A stretch of DNA of 64,000 nt, taken from NCBI RefSeq assembly GCF_051912485.1, contig NZ_CP196822.1:1302001-1366000 (forward strand). The letters are read 5' to 3'. The notes beneath the pieces are model-generated. The model had not been told where the DNA came from. It worked only from the letters and a program-made list of their open reading frames with translations, and did not search any database. Numbering within the stretch: position 1 is the stretch's first letter; the number at the start of each line of letters is the position of its first letter. Below, one piece after another: positions 37,514-46,664 of this stretch. Position numbers and translations under genes: made by a program. This stretch comes from Nitrobacter sp051912485 (lineage in GTDB: Bacteria > Pseudomonadota > Alphaproteobacteria > Rhizobiales > Xanthobacteraceae).

Positions 37514-38509
37514 ATGTCGACACAAACCTCCGTCCCGCCGGAGCAGGTGCGGGAGCGCCTCCTGACGCTCGAGATCGTGCGCGTGACGGAGCGGGCGGCG
37601 GTGTCGGCGGCGCGTCTGCGGGGGCGCGGCATGGAAAAGGCGTCCGATCAGGCCGCGGTCGATGCGATGCGGCGTGAACTCAACAAACTGCCGATCGACG
37701 GCACGGTCGTGATCGGCGAGGGCGAGATCGATGAGGCGCCGATGCTGTTCATCGGCGAGAAGGTCGGCAACACACACGGCCCGCGGCTCGATATCGCCGT
37801 CGATCCGCTCGAGGGGACCGTGCTCTGCGCCAAGAACATGCCGGGCGCGATCGCCACCATCGCGATGGCCGAACGCGGCACGCTGCTTCACGCGCCGGAC
37901 TGCTACATGGACAAGATCGGGATCGGTCCGGGCTATCCGAAGGGCACGGTGGATCTCGACGCGTCGGTGGAAGAGAACATCATCAATCTGGCTAAGGCCA
38001 AGGGAGTCAAGCCGACCGAGATCACCGCCATCCTGCTCGACCGGCCCCGCCACGCCGCGAAGATCGCCGCGCTCCGCAAGCTCGGCGCCGCGGTGACTCT
38101 TATCAGCGATGGCGACGTCGCCGGCGTCATCCACACCGCGGAGCCACGAACGGGAATCGACATCTATCTCGGCAGCGGTGGTGCGCCGGAAGGCGTACTG
38201 TCGGCGGCGGCACTGCGCTGCATCGGCGGCCAGATGCAGACTCGTCTCATCATCGACAGCGAGGCTTTGCGCGAGCGGACCCTGCAAATGGGCATCAAGG
38301 ATGCCAAAAAGAAATACGAGATCGAGGACATGGTGAAAGGCGATTGCCTGTTCGCCGCCACAGGAGTGACGACGGGCTCGCTGCTGTCCGGTGTCCGATT
38401 CCGCAAGGACGTGACCGAAACCGATACAGTGGTGATGCGCTCGGTGTCCGGAACCGTACGCCGCATCAAGGCCGCGCACCGGCAACTGGACAAGTTCGAC
38501 CTGGATTGA
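37514..38509 (+). CDS. glpX: Class II fructose-1,6-bisphosphatase
   Basis: Gluconeogenic/Calvin-cycle phosphatase of about 331 residues. Family signatures: GEGEIDEAPMLFIGEKVG near residues 66-83 and DIAVDPLEGTVLCAKNMPGA near 90-109 (metal and phosphate binding), then LDRPRHA and SGGAPEGVLSAAAL. The start MSTQTSVPPEQV is chosen because the open frame upstream overlaps hom. The hom-glpX-recJ order is one I recall from Bradyrhizobium relatives. Confidence 0.95.
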   Translation: MSTQTSVPPEQVRERLLTLEIVRVTERAAVSAARLRGRGMEKASDQAAVDAMRRELNKLPIDGTVVIGEGEIDEAPMLFIGEKVGNTHGPRLDIAVDPLEGTVLCAKNMPGAIATIAMAERGTLLHAPDCYMDKIGIGPGYPKGTVDLDASVEENIINLAKAKGVKPTEITAILLDRPRHAAKIAALRKLGAAVTLISDGDVAGVIHTAEPRTGIDIYLGSGGAPEGVLSAAALRCIGGQMQTRLIIDSEALRERTLQMGIKDAKKKYEIEDMVKGDCLFAATGVTTGSLLSGVRFRKDVTETDTVVMRSVSGTVRRIKAAHRQLDKFDLD

Positions 38510-38583
38510 GTCACGCTCAGGCGTGCGCGACGCTTCGCCGGCGCCTCGGCTTCATATAGTCTCGGCAAGGTACGGACGACATC

Positions 38584-40425
38584 ATGACCTTGCCCGCCTC
38601 TGCATTGCCGGTCGAAACGCCTACCGCCTTTCTCGGCGTATCGCATTCAGCGACCGGGCGTCTGTGGCGTGATCGTCTCGATGCGCGGGGCGCGGCGCGC
38701 GCGCTCGCGATCGCACAGCGCCACCAGTTGCCGGAGATGCTGGCGCGGGTGATGGCCGGGCGGGGCGTCGAGGTTGATACGGTCGCGGATTTTCTCGATC
38801 CCACCATTCGACGGCTGATGCCCGATCCCTTCACTGTGACGCAGATGGAGGCGGCGGCCAAGCGGCTCGCCGATGCCGCGATGCGCGGCGAGACGGTTGC
38901 GATCTTCGGCGATTACGATGTCGACGGCGCAACCTCGGCGGCGCTGCTCACCTGGCACCTGCGTCATTGCGGGCTGGATCCGCTGATCCATATCCCCGAC
39001 CGCATTTTTGAAGGCTATGGCCCGAACATCGACGCGATCAACGCGCTCGCGGCCAAGGGCGCAACCTTGCTGGTGACGGTCGACTGCGGCACCACGAGCA
39101 TCGAGCCGCTGGCGGTTGCCAAACAGCAGGGCATGTCGGTCGTGGTGATCGATCATCACCAGTGCGGCGACGATCTGCCCGAGGTTGACGCGCTGGTGAA
39201 TCCGAACCGGCCGGACGATCTCTCCGGTCTAGGACATCTCGCCGCCGTCGGTCTTGTATTGGTGACGCTGGTCGCCTTGAACCGCGAGCTGCGCCAGCGC
39301 GGTTTCTGGACCGGCGAGCGGCCGGAGCCGGATCTCCTGAACATGCTGCATCACGTCGCGCTCGGAACGGTCGCCGATGTCGCGCCGCTGACCGGCCTCA
39401 ACCGTGCCTTCGTCGCGAAGGGACTAATCGCACTGCGCCGCCGCGATCATGTCGGTCACACCGCGCTGATGGATGTCGCGCGGCTGAACGGTCCGCCGGA
39501 AGCCTGGCATCTCGGTTTCATGCTGGGACCGCGCATCAATGCCGGCGGCCGCATTGGACGCGCCGATCTCGGCGTGCGGCTGCTGCTGGAAGGCGATGTC
39601 TCGGAAGCCGCGCGGATCGCTGCCGAGCTCGATCGCCTCAACACCGAGCGCCGCGTGATTGAGCAGGCGGCCGAAGCGCAGGCCGAAGCCGAGGCGCTGG
39701 CGTCGCTCGGTCTCGAGGACAAAGGGTCTGTCATCGTCACAGCGTCCGAGGGTTGGCATCCGGGCGTCGTCGGCCTGGTCGCGTCGCGGCTGAAGGACAA
39801 GTTTTCCCGGCCAGCCTTCGTGGTCGCGCTGGAACCTGGCGGCATCGGCACCGGATCGGGGCGCTCCATCGGCGGCGTCGATCTCGGCAAGGCGGTGCGG
39901 CACGCGGTCAACCACGGCGTCTTGCTCAAGGGCGGCGGTCACGCCATGGCGGCGGGCGTCACGTTGCGCAAGGAGCGGCTGGCGGAATTCCGCGCCTACA
40001 TGGAAACAGCGCTCGCCACCGATGTCGCGCGATCGCGCCATGTCCGCGAGCTCTTCATCGATGGTGCCGTGACCGCGCGCGCGGCAACGCCCGAATTCGT
40101 GGCAACGCTCAATCGTGCCGGGCCGTTCGGTGCGGGCAATCCGGAGCCGGTCGTGGCGTTGCCGTCGCATCAACTCGTCTATGCCGACGAGGTCGGGCAG
40201 GCGCATCTTCGGTTGCGATTCAAATCCGGTGACGGAACGATCGTGAACGGCATCGCGTTTCGCGCGGTCGGCCAGCCGCTTGGTAACGCCCTGACGCAAA
40301 TGCGCGGGCAGGTCGTGCATGTGGCGGGATCGCTGGCCGTGGACCGCTGGCAGGGCGCGGAGCGTGTGCAGTTGCGCGTGATCGATGTCGCGGTGCCCGC
40401 CCCGGGGCCGGCAACAATTCGCTAA
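38584..40425 (+). CDS. recJ: Single-stranded-DNA exonuclease RecJ
   Basis: 5'-3' ssDNA exonuclease of recombination and mismatch repair, 613 residues. DHH phosphoesterase motifs: FGDYDVDGATSAALL near residues 110-124, VTVDCGTTS, and VIDHHQCGDDLPEV near 188. The DHHA1 part holds GRSIGGVDLGKAV and KGGGHAMAAGVTL. A C-terminal OB-like domain follows (LVYADEVGQAHLRLRF). It ends 6 bp from the convergent lytic transglycosylase gene. Confidence 0.96.
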   Translation: MTLPASALPVETPTAFLGVSHSATGRLWRDRLDARGAARALAIAQRHQLPEMLARVMAGRGVEVDTVADFLDPTIRRLMPDPFTVTQMEAAAKRLADAAMRGETVAIFGDYDVDGATSAALLTWHLRHCGLDPLIHIPDRIFEGYGPNIDAINALAAKGATLLVTVDCGTTSIEPLAVAKQQGMSVVVIDHHQCGDDLPEVDALVNPNRPDDLSGLGHLAAVGLVLVTLVALNRELRQRGFWTGERPEPDLLNMLHHVALGTVADVAPLTGLNRAFVAKGLIALRRRDHVGHTALMDVARLNGPPEAWHLGFMLGPRINAGGRIGRADLGVRLLLEGDVSEAARIAAELDRLNTERRVIEQAAEAQAEAEALASLGLEDKGSVIVTASEGWHPGVVGLVASRLKDKFSRPAFVVALEPGGIGTGSGRSIGGVDLGKAVRHAVNHGVLLKGGGHAMAAGVTLRKERLAEFRAYMETALATDVARSRHVRELFIDGAVTARAATPEFVATLNRAGPFGAGNPEPVVALPSHQLVYADEVGQAHLRLRFKSGDGTIVNGIAFRAVGQPLGNALTQMRGQVVHVAGSLAVDRWQGAERVQLRVIDVAVPAPGPATIR

Positions 40426-40431
40426 GTGTCG

Positions 40432-41649
40432 CTACGATCCCTGCCTCAGCTTCGCCAGCACTTGCAGTCCGGCATAGCCGTCGGCCGGCAATCCGACGCG
40501 GGTCTGAAAATCCTTCACCGCCTTCATGGTGTCGTTGCCGACGCGGCCGTCGGTGCCGCCGGTATCGAATCCGGCCTTGGTCAGGCGCGTCTGTACTTCC
40601 TGCACTTCCGCGAGCGTGAGCGCACGTTCCGAACCGGGGAACGGCTGGATGAAAGGCGGCGTTCCGAGAATGCGATCGCCGAGATGACAGATCGCAAGCG
40701 CATAATTCATCGACGGATTATAGCTGCGCACGGCGTAGAAATTCGGTCCCAGCAGGAACGTCGGACCGCCCGGTTCCGGCGTCCAGAGTTTGGCCGAGGC
40801 GTTCGGCTGGGGAAACGGCTTGCCGTCGGTGCGATGCACGCCGGCTGCCGCCCACGCGGCATAGCTGCGGTTGCCGCTCGCGCCGCCGGGTGCGCGCACT
40901 TCATATCCCCAATGTTCGCCGCGATGATATTTGCCGCGGTTGATCAGGTAGCGCGCGGTCGAGCCCAACGCGTCGTCAGGTTTTCCAAACGGCGAGACTC
41001 GACCGTCGCCGTCGTAATCCATGCCGACATTGAGCCAGACCTCGGGCATCCATTGGGTGTGTCCCATCGCGCCGGCCCACGAGCCGCTCATTTCCTCAGG
41101 TGTGCTCCAGCCCTTGTTCACGATGCGAAGCGCGTTGATGAGTTCGGTTTCCCAGTAGCTGCGTCGTCGCGGTTCGTTCCAGGCGAGCGCCGCCAGCGAA
41201 GGAAACACCGGGCGCATATGGTTCTTCTGCACCAGTGGATCGCCGAACGCGGATTCGACGCCCCACAGCGCCAGCAGCGTGCCGCGCTCGACGCCGAAAT
41301 CGCGCTCGATCCGCGCGAACAGCGCCTCGTTCTTCCGCAGAGCCTCCTTGCCAGCGATGATGCGCCAGTCAGAGACGCGGCGGTTGATGTACTGCCAGGT
41401 CTTTTCATGAAACTCGGGCTGGTTGCGCATCTGCTTGAAGACGCTCATGTCCGGCTCGATCCGGCCCATGCAGCGGCTCCATGTCGCTTCCGAGATGCCC
41501 TTGGCCAGCGCGCGGGCGCGGAAGCTGTCGCGCCACTGTTCGAAGCCTTGAGGCATGGCGGCGAGAGCCGGGAAGGGTGCGAGCGCTGCCGCCGCACCGA
41601 GACATTGCAGCGCGCCGCGCCGGCTGATTCGAGAATCGATAGTTTTCAT
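40432..41649 (-). CDS. Lytic murein transglycosylase, MltB type, with peptidoglycan-binding domain
   Basis: Cleaves glycan strands to 1,6-anhydro products, the substrates later recycled through AnmK. 405 residues. A twin-arginine-like signal (SRRGALQCLGAAAALAPFPALA) spans 9-30. The SLT_2 domain has the catalytic glutamate in LWGVESAFGDP near residue 124, GAMGHTQWMPEVW and DGDGRVSPF. The last ~60 residues form a PG_binding_1 repeat (QTRLTKAGFDTGGTDGRVG). The M23 peptidase gene lies upstream on the same strand. Confidence 0.93.
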   Translation of the reverse strand: MKTIDSRISRRGALQCLGAAAALAPFPALAAMPQGFEQWRDSFRARALAKGISEATWSRCMGRIEPDMSVFKQMRNQPEFHEKTWQYINRRVSDWRIIAGKEALRKNEALFARIERDFGVERGTLLALWGVESAFGDPLVQKNHMRPVFPSLAALAWNEPRRRSYWETELINALRIVNKGWSTPEEMSGSWAGAMGHTQWMPEVWLNVGMDYDGDGRVSPFGKPDDALGSTARYLINRGKYHRGEHWGYEVRAPGGASGNRSYAAWAAAGVHRTDGKPFPQPNASAKLWTPEPGGPTFLLGPNFYAVRSYNPSMNYALAICHLGDRILGTPPFIQPFPGSERALTLAEVQEVQTRLTKAGFDTGGTDGRVGNDTMKAVKDFQTRVGLPADGYAGLQVLAKLRQGS

Positions 41650-41718
41650 GCGGAGAGCTTAACGGAGGGGGGCGTCCGGCGGAAAGCTTCATTGCGTCGC
41701 GGGGAACTCCCGTTCGCC

Positions 41719-43416
41719 TCAGTTTTCCACGCCTTCAGAGGGTTTCTCGGGATGAACGGGATCTTGCGGCTTTGCGGCCGGCGGACCCGCTTCGGTCTCC
41801 GGTGCGATCTCGCGTCCGCGTCCGCCGATCAGGCGCTCATAGGCCGAAATGAGCGTGACATAGGGGTTGACCCAGAGCCAGCCGTCGCGCGTGAAGACCT
41901 GCACGTCGAAATGCAGGTGTGCCGTGGTGCCTCCCGAGTGATCCATGTAGTTCGAGACCAGACCGATTTTTTCGCCTTCGCTCACGCGGCGATCGTCGAG
42001 GATGCCGTCCTTATCCAGTTGCGCTGGATTCATGTGCATGTAGCGAAAGCGCGCGTGTTCGTTCTGAGTGTTGATCAACAGCGTCGCCGCCTGCTGCTTC
42101 GCCGAACGGATGATGACGCCGTCGCGCACGGCCACCACCGCGTGGCGGTTCGGGATGCAGCGGTCGGCGCCGTGATTGCGCAGCGTGCATGTCGCCGGGC
42201 GAAGGTCCTGTCCCTGATGCCCGGATCCTGCAGGGCACTGCCCGACGTTGAAATCACGAGCCTCGCAGAAATTATCCTGCCAGGGGTAAGAATAGTTCTC
42301 GGTAGCGGATTCGTCGAACACCAGCGGCTTGTTGCTCGATTTGCAACGATAGCGTTCGCCCTTGTCGGAGGGCGGCGGAACGCGGCCGCGGTGGAAGCAG
42401 TCACCCCAGTTCAGGAACGATTGCGAGTTCGCGTAAGTCGGAGCGCTTTCGATCGGAAAGCGGATCTGCGAGTAGACGGTCGTATCGGCGCGGCCGTTCT
42501 GGCCGCGATACCCGCTGTTCGCAATGATGTTGCCCGGAGGCCGGTAGGTGAAATCGGGCGAGGATGTTGCAGGGCGCGGCATCACGCCGGGCGCGATATT
42601 CATGCGGGATTGCGACGGCTGCCCGCCTGCGATGTGCAACGCTTTCAGAAACCGCTCGGCCACCCCTGACGCTTCGCGGCAGGCCAGCCGGCTTGCGCGC
42701 GGCGCGCTGTCGAGACAATGGATCGAGACCACGTAGGGAACGCTGAACCGCGTGAAGGCGTAGCGCACGCTCCCTTCGCGAATGATACGCCTGAGATCCG
42801 GAAACTGGGCCGCCAGCGCGCTCACCGGCTCGCCTTTTCCTCCCGACGGATCGTCGATGTCGTAGGTCAGGATCGACCCGGTGATCTGAACTTCGACTGG
42901 CTTGGTGAAGGTCAGTTGCGGCATGCCGTCGCTGGCGCCGGGCATGAGCGCGAACTTCGCGTCATAGCCGGCCGGACCGGCGTTGAACATCTGCCGCTGA
43001 AACCCCTCCTGATAATGCGTGAGCGGCAGGTGCGCCGGTGTGTCGGTTGTGCGCTCGCTGAGATACTTGCCAGCATCGAACGGCAAGAGCACCGGCACCG
43101 GACTTTGGTTGATGCGCGCAAAAAGCGGCAGCGTCACCGCATTGAGCTGCATCAGCGCAGGTATGGTGCGCGGATCGGACGGCGGCAAGTGGCGCAGTGC
43201 GTTGAAGGTGAAGCGGTGGGCGATATCGGGCCGAGCCTCGATCTCGGACTTGAACTGGTCGAGAACGGTGCGCCATTCCACCCGGACATCCGAAATGCCG
43301 GGTGTCTTGAAGTTGTCGGCGGTAGCACCGCCGGTGGTGGTCGCGAGCAGCAGCCATGCCGCGACGGCACGTCTCATGAGTTGGAGAGGACTGCTGCCGC
43401 GAACCGTCAGTCTCAC
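41719..43416 (-). CDS. Exported M23 family metallopeptidase
   Basis: 565 residues with an N-terminal signal segment (RRAVAAWLLLATTTGGATA). A long N-terminal domain of unknown fold, about 40-330, precedes a cysteine-containing region (NFCEARDFNVGQCPAGSG, with QDLRPATCTLRNHGADRC). The lysostaphin-like domain follows at about 390-500, with HAVVAVRDGVII, ARFRYMHMNP and the metal-site SGGTTAHLHFDVQVF. It probably cuts peptidoglycan cross-links. The C-terminus is Pro/Glu rich. It sits between efp and the lytic transglycosylase gene on the same strand. Confidence 0.88.
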   Translation of the reverse strand: MRLTVRGSSPLQLMRRAVAAWLLLATTTGGATADNFKTPGISDVRVEWRTVLDQFKSEIEARPDIAHRFTFNALRHLPPSDPRTIPALMQLNAVTLPLFARINQSPVPVLLPFDAGKYLSERTTDTPAHLPLTHYQEGFQRQMFNAGPAGYDAKFALMPGASDGMPQLTFTKPVEVQITGSILTYDIDDPSGGKGEPVSALAAQFPDLRRIIREGSVRYAFTRFSVPYVVSIHCLDSAPRASRLACREASGVAERFLKALHIAGGQPSQSRMNIAPGVMPRPATSSPDFTYRPPGNIIANSGYRGQNGRADTTVYSQIRFPIESAPTYANSQSFLNWGDCFHRGRVPPPSDKGERYRCKSSNKPLVFDESATENYSYPWQDNFCEARDFNVGQCPAGSGHQGQDLRPATCTLRNHGADRCIPNRHAVVAVRDGVIIRSAKQQAATLLINTQNEHARFRYMHMNPAQLDKDGILDDRRVSEGEKIGLVSNYMDHSGGTTAHLHFDVQVFTRDGWLWVNPYVTLISAYERLIGGRGREIAPETEAGPPAAKPQDPVHPEKPSEGVEN

Positions 43417-43451
43417 ATCCGTAGCCCTGCTTCCCGTCGCCGCCGCTTCAG

Positions 43452-44018
43452 TTAGTCCTTGGCGCGTTCGACGTAGGAGCCGTCTTCCGTCATCACCACG
43501 ATGCGGGTGCCGACGCCGACATGGGGCGGCACACCGGTGCGGACGCCGTTCGACAGCATCGCGGGCTTATAAGAGGAGGATGCGGTCTGTCCTTTGGTGA
43601 CGGGTTCGGTATCCACGACCTCAAGCGTCACCCGCTGCGGCAGCGTGATCGCCACCGGCACCATGTCGTGCAGGGATAGTTTCACCACCATGTTTTCCTG
43701 CAGGTAGGGCGCTGCGTTACCGACGACGTCCTTCGGCACCTGGACCTGATCGTAGGTCTCCCCATTCATGAAGTGGAAGCCGTCGGCATCTTCATAGAGG
43801 AAGTTGAAGTTATGGTCCTCGATGGTGGCGCGTTCGACCTGGTCCGTGGTCTTGTAGCGCTCGGATATCTTCACGCCGTCGCTGATCCGCCGCATCTCGA
43901 TCTGGCTGACCGGGGTTCCCTTGCCGGGGTGGATGTTTTCCGCGGTCAGGACCACGTAGAGCTTGCCGTCTTGCTCGATGACGTTGCCCTTGCGAATAGA
44001 ACTGGCGATGACTCTCAC
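43452..44018 (-). CDS. efp: Translation elongation factor P
   Basis: Relieves ribosome stalling at polyproline stretches. 188 residues; three beta-barrel domains. RVIASSIRKGNVIEQDGKLY opens the KOW-like domain; the tip loop HPGKGTPVS near residues 31-39 carries the lysine that EpmA/EpmB modify. SLHDMVPVAITLPQRVTLEV is the central EF-P block. The start is the GTG at 44018, because the family begins M-R-V-I-A here; the longer open frame to 44102 is not conserved. The modification genes epmA and epmB lie next door in divergent orientation. Confidence 0.95.
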   Translation of the reverse strand: MRVIASSIRKGNVIEQDGKLYVVLTAENIHPGKGTPVSQIEMRRISDGVKISERYKTTDQVERATIEDHNFNFLYEDADGFHFMNGETYDQVQVPKDVVGNAAPYLQENMVVKLSLHDMVPVAITLPQRVTLEVVDTEPVTKGQTASSSYKPAMLSNGVRTGVPPHVGVGTRIVVMTEDGSYVERAKD

Positions 44019-44163
44019 GGCGGGATTTCCTAGTGTTTGGGCTCGAGACCGGTCCGGACGGGAACGTCCTGCGGCCGTTGAGGCGGTTTCGGGCCGCAAC
44101 ATACTGATTTGGTCCGGCGGCGCCAGTGGTTTGGGGTCGATTCCGGTCGATTGCTGAGGATGG

Positions 44164-45207
44164 ATGAATCGGATTTCCCCCTGGTGGGATCAGGCAAGGC
44201 ACGCGGACCGGAGGCCGTTCCTGCAGGCGCGCTGTGCCGTGATGAAGGCATTGCGGGCCTGGTTCGACGCGCAGGGGTTCGTCGAGGTCGAAACCGGGGT
44301 TTTGCAGGTGTCGCCGGGCAACGAAACCCACCTTCACGCGCCCTGCACGACGCTGACGACGCCGGCCGGCGATCAGGTTACGCGCTACTTGCGGACCTCC
44401 CCGGAATTCGCCTGCAAGAAGCTGCTAGCGGCCGGTGAGCAGAAGGTCGTGGAGTTCGCGCGGGTGTTTCGGGACCGCGAGCGTGGCGTGCTGCACCTGC
44501 CGGAATTCACCATGCTGGAGTGGTATCGCGCGGGGACGTCCTATGACGCGGTCATGGCCGACAGTGTAACGGTGATCGCTCACGCCGCCGAGGCGACTGG
44601 CATCGGCACGTTTTCATTCCGCGGCCGGCATACCGATCCGTTCGCGGAACCGGAGCGTCTGACGGTCGCTGCCGTGTTCGATCGCTTCGCCGGGATCGAT
44701 CTCCTGAAAACCGTCGTCGGCGGCGAGGGTGATCGCGCGGCGCTGGCGGCGGCGGCGCAGGGACGGGTACGTATCGCGGACGACGACACCTGGTCTGATA
44801 TTTTCAGCAAGGTGCTGGTCGAGCATGTCGAGCCGAATCTGGGGCAGGGCAGGTTGACGATATTGTTTGAATACCCCGCGCCGGAAGCCGCGCTGGCGCG
44901 GGTCAATCCGGCCGACGGCCGCGTTGCCGAGCGTTTCGAGGTCTATGCCTGCGGCGTCGAGCTTGCGAATGGGTTTGGTGAATTGACCGACGCCGCCGAA
45001 CAGCGCATCCGTTTCACGCGGGCGATGGATGACAAGCAAAGCCGCTACGGTGAACGCTATCCGCTGGATGAGGACTTTCTCGCCGCGGTCTCGCATATGC
45101 CGGAGGCCAGCGGGGTGGCGCTGGGCTTCGATCGGCTGGTCATGCTGGCGAGCGGTGCATCGAGGATCGATCAGGTGGTGTGGACGGCGCCCGCGGAGGA
45201 TGCATGA
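44164..45207 (+). CDS. epmA: EF-P beta-lysine ligase
   Basis: Class II LysRS-like enzyme without anticodon domain that attaches (R)-beta-lysine to EF-P. 347 residues: RAWFDAQGFVEVETGVLQ, RYLRTSPEFACKKLLAAG, VFRDRERGVLHLPEFTMLEWY (class II motif 2), and the C-terminal GVALGFDRLVMLASG (motif 3). GAGGA precedes ATG 44164 by 3 bases. It overlaps epmB by 4 bases and faces away from efp across about 145 bp. Confidence 0.95.
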   Translation: MNRISPWWDQARHADRRPFLQARCAVMKALRAWFDAQGFVEVETGVLQVSPGNETHLHAPCTTLTTPAGDQVTRYLRTSPEFACKKLLAAGEQKVVEFARVFRDRERGVLHLPEFTMLEWYRAGTSYDAVMADSVTVIAHAAEATGIGTFSFRGRHTDPFAEPERLTVAAVFDRFAGIDLLKTVVGGEGDRAALAAAAQGRVRIADDDTWSDIFSKVLVEHVEPNLGQGRLTILFEYPAPEAALARVNPADGRVAERFEVYACGVELANGFGELTDAAEQRIRFTRAMDDKQSRYGERYPLDEDFLAAVSHMPEASGVALGFDRLVMLASGASRIDQVVWTAPAEDA

Positions 45208-46304
45208 GCATCAGGACCAGCAAAAGCGTCGTTACGACATTGCGGCAGCCGGAGGATCTCGTTGCCCATGGCCTCGCGCCGGCTGCAGCTCTTCCCGATC
45301 TCGCAAAGGTTGCCGCGCGCTACGCGATCGCAATCACGCCGCACGTCGCCGACCTGATCGATTCTGCCGATCCCGACGATCCGATCGCGCGGCAATATCT
45401 TCCGAGCGCCGATGAACTGGCCGCGCAACCCGGCGAGCGCGCCGATCCGATCGGCGATCATGCGCATTCGCCGGTGGATGGAATCGTCCACCGCTATCCC
45501 GACCGCGTGCTGCTGAAGCTCGTTCATGTCTGCGCGGTCTATTGCCGGTTCTGCTTCCGCCGCGAGATGGTCGGACCGGCCAAGGAAACCGCGCTGTCGA
45601 AATCCGCGACCGCGGCTGCGCTCGATTACATCCGATCGCATCCGGAAGTATGGGAAGTGATCCTGACCGGCGGCGATCCGCTGATGCTGTCGCAGCGGCG
45701 ACTTGCCGAGATCATGGCCGAGCTTGCCGCCATCGGTCACGTCAAGATCGTCCGCATCCATAGCCGCGTGCCGGTGGCCGATCCTGCGCGCGTCACTGAG
45801 GAGATGGTGGCGGCCTTGAAAGTGGCGGGCGCCACGACGTGGCTGGCGCTGCACGCCAATCATCCGCGCGAACTGACCGCCGCAGCGCGGTCGGCCTGCG
45901 CACGGATCGTCGATGCCGGTATTCCCATGGTCAGCCAGTCGGTGCTGCTGCGCGGCGTCAACGATGACGCGGCGACGCTGGAGGCGCTGATGCGCGCCTT
46001 CGTCGAATGCCGCATCAAGCCATACTATCTGCATCACGGCGATCTCGCGCCGGGCACGGCGCATCTGCGGACCACGCTGGAACAGGGCCAGGCCCTGATG
46101 CGCGCGCTGCGCGGTCGCGTGTCCGGACTGTGCCAGCCGGATTATGTTCTCGATATTCCGGGTGGATACGGCAAGTCGCCGGTGGGACCGGACTATCTGT
46201 CGTGCTCAGATTTAACCCCCGGAGAAGGTGAACATCGGTCGGAATTGCGTTATCGTATCGTCGACTATTGTGGCGGCGTTCACCTCTATCCGCCGAAGTC
46301 TTAA
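45204..46304 (+). CDS. epmB: EF-P lysine 2,3-aminomutase (radical SAM)
   Basis: Converts lysine to (R)-beta-lysine, the donor for EF-P modification. 366 residues. The radical-SAM cluster motif is CAVYCRFCFRREM near residues 111-123 (CxxxCxxC), with GGDPLMLSQRRL further on and a PLP site in the KamA-like C-terminal part (KPYYLHHGDLAPGTAHLR). The start is fixed by the ATGA overlap with epmA. No epmC hydroxylase is nearby. Confidence 0.94.
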   Translation: MSIRTSKSVVTTLRQPEDLVAHGLAPAAALPDLAKVAARYAIAITPHVADLIDSADPDDPIARQYLPSADELAAQPGERADPIGDHAHSPVDGIVHRYPDRVLLKLVHVCAVYCRFCFRREMVGPAKETALSKSATAAALDYIRSHPEVWEVILTGGDPLMLSQRRLAEIMAELAAIGHVKIVRIHSRVPVADPARVTEEMVAALKVAGATTWLALHANHPRELTAAARSACARIVDAGIPMVSQSVLLRGVNDDAATLEALMRAFVECRIKPYYLHHGDLAPGTAHLRTTLEQGQALMRALRGRVSGLCQPDYVLDIPGGYGKSPVGPDYLSCSDLTPGEGEHRSELRYRIVDYCGGVHLYPPKS

Positions 46305-46337
46305 GGGGGGATCGGTCCAACCGGGAGGCGAGGCGGT

Positions 46338-46362
46338 GGAACGTTGAAGATTCCGGAACGTT
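46338..46362 (+). promoter_or_regulatory. EcfG-type general stress promoter (GGAAC-N16-CGTT)
   Basis: GGAAC at 46338-46342 and CGTT at 46359-46362 are spaced by exactly 16 bases, the consensus for alphaproteobacterial sigma EcfG. The predicted transcript would begin about 30 bases before the small secreted protein gene at 46399, on the same strand. Confidence 0.65.
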
Positions 46363-46398
46363 CCCGGCAACATCAATTGCGGACGTTGGAGCAGCGAA

Positions 46399-46659
46399 AT
46401 GAGCAAGACCATCGTGATCGCGGTTTTTATGGCTTTGATCGGCGCGCCCGCGGCGCTGGCGCAATATGGAACCAAAGGCGGATCGTACGATCCGGCCGCT
46501 ACCAAATCATCGCCCTACATTGACGCGCCGGTTGGTCACCGTCAGCCGCGCCCGAGCGACATCCCGGCGGAAAGCACCGCTGCTGGGAATCCGACGAAGA
46601 TCGATCCGGCCGATGCCGCTCTCGACCGCAAGATCAAGAGCATCTGCCGGGGCTGCTGA
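46399..46659 (+). CDS. Small secreted protein, probably stress-induced
   Basis: 86 residues. A signal peptide of about 21 residues ends AALA. The mature part is polar and Pro-rich (GTKGGSYDPAATKSSPYIDA) and ends CRGC, a two-cysteine tail. No domain is recognised. An exact EcfG-type promoter lies upstream, which suggests control by the general stress response. The convergent HdeD-like gene ends 5 bp away. Confidence 0.72.
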   Translation: MSKTIVIAVFMALIGAPAALAQYGTKGGSYDPAATKSSPYIDAPVGHRQPRPSDIPAESTAAGNPTKIDPADAALDRKIKSICRGC

Positions 46660-46664
46660 AGGCT

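Noticed and set aside
34699..37632. A 977-codon open frame on the reverse strand
   Set aside because: It lies antisense to the well-supported aminotransferase and hom genes; its product is Arg/His/Asp-rich and domain-free, as expected from the mirror of GC-rich codons.
40426..42669. A 747-codon forward frame over the transglycosylase and M23 genes
   Set aside because: Antisense shadow of two enzymes with clear catalytic motifs.
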